DNA of 25,468 nt from CAYVQE01 sp964633205. GTDB lineage: Bacteria; Myxococcota; B64-G9. The stretch is taken from contig CAZWFN010000093.1 in the NCBI GenBank assembly GCA_964633205.1, forward strand, positions 1 through 25,468, read 5' to 3'. A model generated the notes under the pieces. That model was not told the DNA's origin and did no database searches. It was given only the letters and a program-made list of their open reading frames with translations. Shown here piece after piece: positions 1-5,517 of this stretch; within the stretch, counting starts at the first letter, position 1, and every line of letters begins with the position of its first letter. Made by a program: the position numbers and the translations under genes.

Positions 1-42
1 CTTTGCGAGCGGTTCTCGGTCCGCAGAGATCGCGGCCGAGGT

Positions 43-62
43 GGGAAATCAGGGGAAATCAG
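43..62. repeat. 10-bp perfect tandem direct repeat upstream of clpS
   Basis: The unit GGGAAATCAG occurs twice back to back. A TTCCC just downstream can pair with either GGGAA as a 5-bp hairpin. The repeat lies about 37 bp before the clpS start, where a regulatory site could sit. It does not match CIRCE or another heat-shock operator known to me. It may be chance. Confidence 0.4.
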
Positions 63-98
63 GGCTTCCCTTGCGCTGGTGGGTCGGGGTTTGTAAAC

Positions 99-452
99 AT
101 GGAAAGCGTGGCTGGTGATGGAACAGATCGCCCTGCCGGGCCGGGTTGGGAGCTCGAGGACGAGGGCGCGGTGGCGACCGAGCGGGAGCAGGCTCCCCGT
201 GAGCCGCGCCGGTTTCGGGTGCTGCTGCTCAACGACGACTACACCACCATGGAGTTCGTGGTCATGGTCCTGACCACCGTGTTCCACCTCGAAGAGACCC
301 GGGCGGTCGAGGTCATGCTCCACGTCCACCACCACGGCGTGGGGGTGGCTGGGATCTACCCCCACGAGGTGGCCGAGACCAAGGTGAACAAGGTGCACGA
401 GCTGGCCCGGCAGAACGAGTTCCCGCTGCGCTGCACCATGGAACCGGAATGA
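99..452 (+). CDS. clpS: ATP-dependent Clp protease adaptor ClpS
   Basis: Cytosolic adaptor that binds N-degron substrates and delivers them to the ClpA N-domain of ClpAP. The predicted protein has 117 residues, against about 106 in E. coli; the extra length is a charged N-terminal extension of the kind ClpS uses to engage ClpA. The core is clear: LLNDDYTTMEF at residues 43-53, with Asn45-Asp46-Asp47 matching the N-degron pocket, and His77 in LHVHHHG matching the conserved pocket histidine. AETKV and the C-terminal NEFPLRCTMEPE also match the family. I chose the ATG at 99 because an in-frame start at 3 would add about 32 unrelated residues. No strong Shine-Dalgarno precedes it. The stop lies 4 bp before clpA, so the two are almost certainly co-transcribed and made together. 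Confidence 0.95.
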   Translation: MESVAGDGTDRPAGPGWELEDEGAVATEREQAPREPRRFRVLLLNDDYTTMEFVVMVLTTVFHLEETRAVEVMLHVHHHGVGVAGIYPHEVAETKVNKVHELARQNEFPLRCTMEPE

Positions 453-456
453 TGCC

Positions 457-2691
457 ATGATTTCCAAGCGCTTGCAGTTGACCTTCGCCCGCGCGGTGGC
501 CGATGTCCGCCAGCGGCGCAACGAGTTGATTTGTCTGGAGCACGTGCTGCGCGCGCTGTGCGACGACGAGCGCGGCGCTGAAATCCTGCGCGCCTGCGGC
601 GCCGAGCTGGCCGAGCTGAAACGCGAGATCGAACGCTACCTCGACGAGCTGGAGCAGGTGCCGGCCGACAGCGAGCTCGAGATCGAGCAGACCGTGGCCC
701 TGAGCCGGGTGCTGCAGCGGGCCGCGTTGCACGTGCAATCCAGCGGCCGGGCCGAGATCGAGGCCGGCGACGTGCTGGCCGCCCTGTTCCAGGAGCCCGA
801 GTCGCACGCGGTCTACCTGCTCAAGAAGCAGGGCATCAACCGGCTCGACATCCTGGAGTTCATCTCCCATGGCGTCGCCAAGGGCGGCTACGAGGACCGG
901 CCGACCGAAGGGGTCCCGGCCGATGGCGACGGCGAGGCCGAGCCGGCCCGCGACCCGCTGCAGGACTTCACCACCGACCTGGTGGCCCGGGCCGCGGCCG
1001 GACGGCTCGATCCGCTGATCGGCCGCGAGCTCGAGTTGGAGCGCACCATGCACGTGCTCAGCCGCCGGCGCAAGAACAACCCGGTGTTCGTCGGCGAGGC
1101 CGGGGTGGGCAAGACCGCCATGGCCGAGGGCCTGGCGCTGGCCATCCACGGGGGCCGGGTGCCCGAGGCCCTGGCCGAAGCGCGCATCCACGCGCTGGAC
1201 ATGGGCGCGCTGATCGCCGGCACCAAGTACCGCGGCGAGTTCGAGCAACGGCTCAAGGCGGTCATCCGGGCGCTGACCGAAAAGCCCGATCAGATCCTGT
1301 TCATCGACGAGATCCACACCATCATNNNNNNNNNNCGCTGCATCGGCTCGACCACCTTCGACGATTACAAGCGGGTGTTCGAAAAGGACCGCGCCCTGGC
1401 GCGGCGCTTCCAGAAGATCGAAATCCTGGAGCCCAGTGTGCCCGATACCATCCGCATCCTGGACGGGCTCAAGAAGTACTACCAGGACTTCCACCAGGTC
1501 AGCTTCACCCGCAATGCCCTGCGCACCGCGGCCGAGCTGTCGCACAAGCACATCAACGACCGCTTCCTGCCCGACAAGGCCATCGACATGATCGACGAGG
1601 CCGGCGCAGCCATGCGGCTGAAGCCGGCGGCCAAGCGACGCAAGACGGTCCGGCCCAAGGACATCGAGCAGGTGGTGGCGCGCACCGCCCGCATCCCGGC
1701 CCGCACCGTCAGTGTGGACGAACGCGATCGGCTGCTGTCGCTGGACCAAGACCTGCGGCTGGTGATCTACGGCCAGGATCCGGCCATCGAGTCGGTGGTC
1801 GCGGCCATCAAGCTGTCACGGGCCGGGCTGGCCGACCCGCTGCGGCCGGTGGGCTGCTTCCTGTTCTCGGGCCCGACCGGTGTCGGCAAGACCGAGTTGG
1901 CCCGCCAGCTGGCGCGGCTCTCCGGGGTGGAGCTGATGCGCTTCGACATGAGCGAGTACATGGAAAAGCACGCCGTGTCGCGGCTGATCGGAGCGCCGCC
2001 GGGCTACGTGGGCTTCGATCAGGGCGGGCTGCTGACCGACGCGGTGATCAAGAACCCGCACGCGGTGCTGCTGCTCGACGAGATCGAGAAGGCCCACCCG
2101 GACCTGTTCAGCATCCTGCTGCAGGTGATGGACCACGCCAGCCTGACCGACAACAACGGCCGGCGGGCGGACTTTCGCAACGTCACCCTGATCATGACCA
2201 CCAACGCCGGCGCCTTCGAGGTCGAACGCGGCGCCATCGGCTTCGGCACCGGCGGCGCGGCCGACGACGGCAAGCAGGCCGTCGAACGCACCTTCCCGCC
2301 CGAGTTCCGCAACCGGCTGGACGCCTGGGTGCGCTTCGACCACCTCAGCCCGAAGGTGGTCGAGCGGGTGGTGGACAAGCAGGTGGCCGAGCTCGAGGAC
2401 CAGCTGACCACGCGGCGGGTCAGCCTGGCTCTCAAGGCGGCCGCCCGCGGCTGGCTGGCCGAGCACGGCTACAACCGCAAGTTCGGCGCCCGGCCCATGG
2501 CCCGGCTGATCGACCGCGAGATCCGGCGCCGGCTGGCCGACGAGATCCTGTTCGGCGATTTGCGCCAGGGCGGCGCGGTCACGGTGGACGCCGGCGACGA
2601 CGGTCTGGAGTTCGACATCGAGCCAGCCGCCAAGGCCGAGCCGCAGCCGAGCCTGCAAACCGAAAAACCCGAGCCGGCCAAGACACGCTGA
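457..2691 (+). CDS. clpA: ATP-dependent Clp protease ATP-binding subunit ClpA (contains assembly gap)
   Basis: AAA+ unfoldase that threads ClpS-delivered and other substrates into ClpP. The order is the double-helical Clp N-domain (residues 1-145), D1 with Walker A GEAGVGKT at 213-220, pore-loop motif GTKYRGEFE and Walker B ILFIDEIHT near 280-288, then D2 with Walker A GPTGVGKT at 472-479 and Walker B LLLDEIEKAHPD near 538-549. The tripeptide IGF at 594-596 sits where ClpA carries its ClpP-docking IGL/IGF loop, so this is ClpA and not the disaggregase ClpB. A Pro/Lys-rich tail ends the protein. As given it has 744 residues, but ten Ns interrupt D1 just after HTI; by homology about 26 residues are missing, giving a true length near 766 (E. 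coli 758). No clpP or aat lies in the window. Confidence 0.95.
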   Translation: MISKRLQLTFARAVADVRQRRNELICLEHVLRALCDDERGAEILRACGAELAELKREIERYLDELEQVPADSELEIEQTVALSRVLQRAALHVQSSGRAEIEAGDVLAALFQEPESHAVYLLKKQGINRLDILEFISHGVAKGGYEDRPTEGVPADGDGEAEPARDPLQDFTTDLVARAAAGRLDPLIGRELELERTMHVLSRRRKNNPVFVGEAGVGKTAMAEGLALAIHGGRVPEALAEARIHALDMGALIAGTKYRGEFEQRLKAVIRALTEKPDQILFIDEIHTIXXXXRCIGSTTFDDYKRVFEKDRALARRFQKIEILEPSVPDTIRILDGLKKYYQDFHQVSFTRNALRTAAELSHKHINDRFLPDKAIDMIDEAGAAMRLKPAAKRRKTVRPKDIEQVVARTARIPARTVSVDERDRLLSLDQDLRLVIYGQDPAIESVVAAIKLSRAGLADPLRPVGCFLFSGPTGVGKTELARQLARLSGVELMRFDMSEYMEKHAVSRLIGAPPGYVGFDQGGLLTDAVIKNPHAVLLLDEIEKAHPDLFSILLQVMDHASLTDNNGRRADFRNVTLIMTTNAGAFEVERGAIGFGTGGAADDGKQAVERTFPPEFRNRLDAWVRFDHLSPKVVERVVDKQVAELEDQLTTRRVSLALKAAARGWLAEHGYNRKFGARPMARLIDREIRRRLADEILFGDLRQGGAVTVDAGDDGLEFDIEPAAKAEPQPSLQTEKPEPAKTR
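1326..1335. other. Assembly gap (10 Ns) inside clpA D1 domain
   Basis: Ten Ns lie between the codons for DEIHTI and RCIGSTTF. In E. coli ClpA about 26 residues separate these motifs, including the GAGAASGG loop and the NLIKP helix. The missing DNA is therefore about 76 bases, not 10. Since 76 and 10 leave the same remainder modulo 3, the frame is preserved by chance. Confidence 0.95.
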
Positions 2692-2747
2692 TCACCGTCC
2701 TCCGGCAAGCTCACCAAGCCGAAGTTCACCCGCCAGAAGGGCGGAGG

Positions 2748-2796
2748 ATAATAAAATCAGTTGGTTGGGAGTTCCCAAGGGAACTGCAGATCAACC
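2748..2796 (-). terminator. Probable intrinsic terminator of the permease gene
   Basis: AGTTCCC-AA-GGGAACT (2770-2785) is a perfect 7-bp inverted repeat, flanked by a further GGTTG/CAACC pair (2763-2767 with 2792-2796). Read on the minus strand, the hairpin begins at the permease stop codon and is followed after about 6 nt by the T-rich stretch GATTTTATTAT. The tail is imperfect and no T-run follows on the plus strand, so it does not clearly serve clpA. Confidence 0.45.
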
Positions 2797-4041
2797 GGGG
2801 ACCCGGTAACCGGCGCGCTCGATCACGGTGGCCAATCGGTCGCGATCGAGGTCTTGGCCCGCGATACGCACCTGCCCCAGCTGCAGGTCGGGCTCGGCCG
2901 ACTCGACGCCGGGCGCCGACTCCAGGGCATGCTTGACGTTGGCCACGCAGTGGCCGCAGTTCATTCCAGCCACCGGCAACACCAGCTCGCCGGGGGCGGT
3001 CCCGCCGTCCGGCGTCGCGGCCCGCCGCCGTGCCCGGCGGGCCAGCACCAGCCGGCGCAGCAACAGGCCGACCAGGGCCAGGGCCATGGCGCCCGCCAGC
3101 AGTTGCTGCCACCAGGCGTGGCCGTGGACGTGGCCGGCGGCCACCGCACCGGCGGCCGCGCCGCCGAGCACGAAGTCGAACAGCCAGCCCAGCAGCACGC
3201 TCATCAGCGCCACCACCCCCAGGTAGATGGCCAGCACCCGGCCGCCCAGGCTCCGGTAGACCGCACCGAGGGTGGCCACGTTGGTGGCCGGCCCGGCCAT
3301 CAGGAACACCAGCGCCGAGCCCAGCGGCATACCGGCGGCGATCAGCGAAGCCGCGATGGGCACCGAGCCGGTGGTGCAGACATACAGCGGCAGGGCCACC
3401 AGCAACACCACCAGCATGCCGCCGATGCCCTGCAGCCAGGCCACATCGGTCAGGCTGCCGGCCGGCAGCAACAGCGCGATCAGGGCCGAGACCAGCACCC
3501 CGGCCACGATCCAGATGTCGATCATGGCCAACAGGTCGAACACGGCGTAGCGGCCGGCCTCGACCAGACGGCCACGGCCGGTCATGGCGCCGATCGGCTG
3601 CAGGGACGGCGGCGCGGCCGGCCGATCGCCGCGGGTCGCCGCGTTGACCAGCCCCCCGCCGAGCAGACCGGTGACAAAGGCGGCCGCCACCTTGAACAGG
3701 GCGAAGGGCCAACCCAGAAACGAGGCGCTGACCAGCACCGAGTCGACCCCGGTCTGTGGCGTTGCGATCAAAAAGCCGGTGGCCGCGCCCTTGGAGGCGC
3801 CGTCGTTGCGCAGCCCGATGGCGGTGGGCACCACCCCGCAGGAGCACAGCGGCATGGGCACGCCCACCAGCACCGCACCCAGCACGGAGCGCATGTCGTC
3901 GCCGGCCAGCCGGCGCCGGATCAGCCCGCTGGGCAAAAACACGTGCAGCAACCCGGCCAGCAGCAGCCCCAGCCAGAGCGAGGGCGACAGTTCCAGCATC
4001 ACGGCCCAGGTCTCGCGGGCGAACTGCTGCAGCGCCTCCAA
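2791..4041 (-). CDS. ArsP/SO_0444-type permease with C-terminal HMA metal-binding domain
   Basis: Inner-membrane protein of 416 residues, probably a metal or metalloid efflux permease. The N-terminal part is the DUF318/ArsP-type permease fold with many hydrophobic segments (about 20-40, 52-70, 85-130, 168-195, 205-230, 235-285) and the hallmark PMPLCSCGVVPTA at residues 62-74, where Cys66 and Cys68 are the likely metal ligands. VCTTGSVP (221-228) and GPATN (250-254) are other conserved stretches. A short HVHGH sequence at 304-308 precedes a last membrane segment (312-333). Residues 352-416 form an HMA domain with the metal-binding motif GMNCGHC at 359-365. Members of this architecture related to Shewanella SO_0444 have been linked to Cu/Zn export; the substrate here is inferred. 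The start is TTG, fixed by a perfect AGGAGG 6 nt upstream. A strong -35 precedes it. Confidence 0.9.
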   Translation of the reverse strand: MEALQQFARETWAVMLELSPSLWLGLLLAGLLHVFLPSGLIRRRLAGDDMRSVLGAVLVGVPMPLCSCGVVPTAIGLRNDGASKGAATGFLIATPQTGVDSVLVSASFLGWPFALFKVAAAFVTGLLGGGLVNAATRGDRPAAPPSLQPIGAMTGRGRLVEAGRYAVFDLLAMIDIWIVAGVLVSALIALLLPAGSLTDVAWLQGIGGMLVVLLVALPLYVCTTGSVPIAASLIAAGMPLGSALVFLMAGPATNVATLGAVYRSLGGRVLAIYLGVVALMSVLLGWLFDFVLGGAAAGAVAAGHVHGHAWWQQLLAGAMALALVGLLLRRLVLARRARRRAATPDGGTAPGELVLPVAGMNCGHCVANVKHALESAPGVESAEPDLQLGQVRIAGQDLDRDRLATVIERAGYRVPG

Positions 4042-4047
4042 AGGACA

Positions 4048-4053
4048 CCTCCT
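4048..4053 (-). promoter_or_regulatory. Ribosome binding site that fixes the TTG start of the permease
   Basis: AGGAGG on the minus strand lies 6 nt before the TTG at 4041. It outweighs ATG or GTG codons elsewhere in the frame and supports a non-ATG start. Confidence 0.75.
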
Positions 4054-4061
4054 GTCGGGTT

Positions 4062-4090
4062 AATGTCGGAACCCGAACCCCCGTTGTCAA
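4062..4090 (-). promoter_or_regulatory. Candidate sigma70-type promoter of the permease gene
   Basis: Consensus -35 TTGACA (4090-4085), a 17-nt spacer and the -10-like GACATT (4067-4062). Transcription would begin near 4055, only a few bases before the AGGAGG. The permease could thus be transcribed apart from the DUF3592-like gene upstream. The -10 matches the consensus at only three positions. Confidence 0.5.
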
Positions 4091-4105
4091 CCTCGCCGAC
4101 CGGGC

Positions 4106-4666
4106 TCAATCCTGACGGATATCGGGGCCGCGCTTGCGTTGCTGGCGCTCGGCCCAGGCCTCGTTGGCCTTGAGGGTGCGGAACAGATACAGGCCGAAGC
4201 CGAAGAAGATCGGACCGAACACCAGCGCCAGCCAGTGGTAGCGGGTCAGTTCGGCCCGCAGCACCGCATCACCCGGATCGCCGGGATCGTAGGTGACTTT
4301 CACCCGCCGGCCGCGTTGCAGCCCGGCCGCGGCCTCGTCGCGGTCGCCGCGGAACTCGAAGGAGTGGCAGGGATAGTCCTGCTCGTCGTGCCAGTCCGAG
4401 TAGCCCGGGCTGATGCGCCAGTTGCTGTATGGCCTGCCAGCGACCTCGTAGTCATAGCGCACCTGCAGGTAGTACTGGTTGTCGTGATGGTGCCCATACC
4501 CCTGGCGCTCGGTCCACTGGCGTACGTGCACCAGCTGGCCCTCGGTGGTATCCCACAGCCACATCTGGCCCACCGCCAGCAGACCCCACAGGCCGTACAG
4601 GAAAGCCACCGCGGCCAGGGCCATCATGACCAGCGAGCCCAGGTAGAGATGATCGCGCGTCAGCAT
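4106..4666 (-). CDS. DUF3592-like membrane protein
   Basis: Predicted 186-residue inner-membrane protein with one hydrophobic segment near each end (about residues 8-35 and 142-162) enclosing a soluble domain. The domain carries the DUF3592 signature VTYDPGDPGDAVLR just before the second membrane segment. It is rich in aromatic residues, and the first half contains a GYGHHHDNQYY stretch. The family's function is unknown. The start is uncertain: the frame stays open upstream to 4882, but that part would overlap the divergent lipoprotein gene and is low in hydrophobic residues. ATG 4666 places the first membrane helix at the N-terminus and lies 4 nt after a predicted transcription start. It has no Shine-Dalgarno. 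The permease gene follows 64 bp downstream on the same strand. Confidence 0.75.
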   Translation of the reverse strand: MLTRDHLYLGSLVMMALAAVAFLYGLWGLLAVGQMWLWDTTEGQLVHVRQWTERQGYGHHHDNQYYLQVRYDYEVAGRPYSNWRISPGYSDWHDEQDYPCHSFEFRGDRDEAAAGLQRGRRVKVTYDPGDPGDAVLRAELTRYHWLALVFGPIFFGFGLYLFRTLKANEAWAERQQRKRGPDIRQD

Positions 4667-4676
4667 GCCGACCAAC

Positions 4677-4705
4677 AGGGTAGCGCCGCCCAGGGCGCGG
4701 CACAA
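4677..4705 (-). promoter_or_regulatory. Candidate promoter for the DUF3592-like gene (very short leader)
   Basis: TTGTGC (4705-4700), a 17-nt spacer and TACCCT (4682-4677) on the minus strand. The +1 predicted from this spacing is about 4670, giving a leader of about 4 nt before ATG 4666. This fits the absence of a Shine-Dalgarno there. Confidence 0.35.
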
Positions 4706-4823
4706 GAGGCTCGCCGGCTCACCCAGCGGCCGCGACAACGCGGTCTCGGCGGAGGGCAAGACCGAGCAGGAAACGGCGCCGGTAGCTCGGAAACCGCGAC
4801 CTCCGTCCCCCTGCAAACGCTTG

Positions 4824-4853
4824 TTGCGGCCGGCTGTCGCGCCGGGGGATAAT
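4824..4853 (+). promoter_or_regulatory. Candidate leaderless promoter of the small lipoprotein gene
   Basis: A good -10 hexamer GATAAT (4848-4853) has its last base exactly 7 nt before the A of ATG 4860, so the usual +1 is the start codon itself. A weak -35 TTGCGG lies at 4824-4829 with an 18-nt spacer. No Shine-Dalgarno precedes the ATG. Confidence 0.38.
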
Positions 4854-4859
4854 CCGGCC

Positions 4860-5432
4860 ATGCTCGGTTCGGTTGCGGTCAAATCCTCGCTACTCGGCCT
4901 GCTGGCTGTCGGCTGCGCCGGCAGCGGGCCGGCTGCGGTCGAACGTCCGGCCGCCCGCGCCGCGGCTGTTGCAGTGGATCCGATGGCCGGCCCCTTGCGC
5001 TGCGCCGGTGTCCGCTACCGCCTGCGGCCGCCGCCGGGCTGGCGCGCCGCGGCAGCGGGCACCGAAGGCGCTGGGCTGGTTCTGCGCCGGAGCACGGGGG
5101 GTGGCGCTGCGCTGCGGGTGCGCTGCGAGACCGGGCCCCTGCCGGTGGGCGCGCTGCTCGAGCGCGACAAGGATGTGTTCGGCCGCCGCTCCTCGCTGGT
5201 GGTGGTCGGCGAGGTCGACCCGCTGCGCAGCGCCAGCGGCGAGCGCATCGAGCTGCGCACCTTCTCCGGCGGGCCGACCGGTCCCTGTCTGACGGTGGCC
5301 TACGTGGTGCTGGGCGACGCGGCCCTGCGGCTGGCGCTCGAAGCCGACACCCAGGCCGCCTGCGACCGCGCCCTGGGCGACCTGGAACGCCTGCTGGGTT
5401 CCTTTGTCAACCTGGATCGAAAAAGGAGCTGA
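4860..5432 (+). CDS. Small lipoprotein, possible DcrB/PsbP-like fold
   Basis: Predicted protein of 190 residues, exported and probably lipid-anchored. The N-terminus is a short signal peptide (one Lys at position 8, then LLGLLAVGC) with a candidate lipidated Cys19; Ala at -3 is not ideal for a lipobox. An Ala-rich linker leads to a compact domain (about residues 42-185) beginning near CAGVRYRLRPPPGW. The pattern of a small exported protein with a PPGW-type strand early in the domain recalls DcrB/PsbP-like lipoproteins, but that is a guess from pattern only. Cys residues at about 44, 78, 142 and 164 could form disulfides. The ATG at 4860 was chosen because the in-frame extension upstream lacks signal character. 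A strong terminator follows the stop within 10 bp, so the gene is probably monocistronic. Confidence 0.75.
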   Translation: MLGSVAVKSSLLGLLAVGCAGSGPAAVERPAARAAAVAVDPMAGPLRCAGVRYRLRPPPGWRAAAAGTEGAGLVLRRSTGGGAALRVRCETGPLPVGALLERDKDVFGRRSSLVVVGEVDPLRSASGERIELRTFSGGPTGPCLTVAYVVLGDAALRLALEADTQAACDRALGDLERLLGSFVNLDRKRS

Positions 5433-5441
5433 CGGCGCTCT

Positions 5442-5506
5442 GTACTACCAAACGCGAGAATCTTCGCGTCCCGCAAAGATTCTCAGTAGTACTGCGCGAT
5501 TTTTTT
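5442..5506 (+). terminator. Strong two-part intrinsic terminator
   Basis: Outer stem GTACTAC/GTAGTAC (5442-5448 with 5486-5492) and inner stem GAGAATCTT/AAGATTCTC (5456-5464 with 5476-5484) are separated by an asymmetric internal loop, giving 16 perfect pairs. Seven Ts (5500-5506) follow after 7 nt. It ends the lipoprotein transcript and separates it from the kinase gene. A smaller alternative stem, CGCGA/TCGCG at 5453-5468, would compete with the inner stem. Confidence 0.82.
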
Positions 5507-5517
5507 GGCTGCGGCTG

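Noticed and set aside
1..98. CIRCE-like or other heat-shock operator before clpS
   Set aside because: No TTAGCACTC/GAGTGCTAA-type palindrome is present, only a short tandem repeat.
1321..1340. A genuine in-frame deletion or insertion site in clpA
   Set aside because: The Ns are an assembly placeholder, and the flanking motifs fit a complete ClpA with about 26 residues unsequenced.
2761..4173. A 470-codon plus-strand frame opposite the permease
   Set aside because: It is Gln/His/Gly-rich antisense. The minus-strand permease and HMA motifs are unambiguous, with a perfect Shine-Dalgarno.
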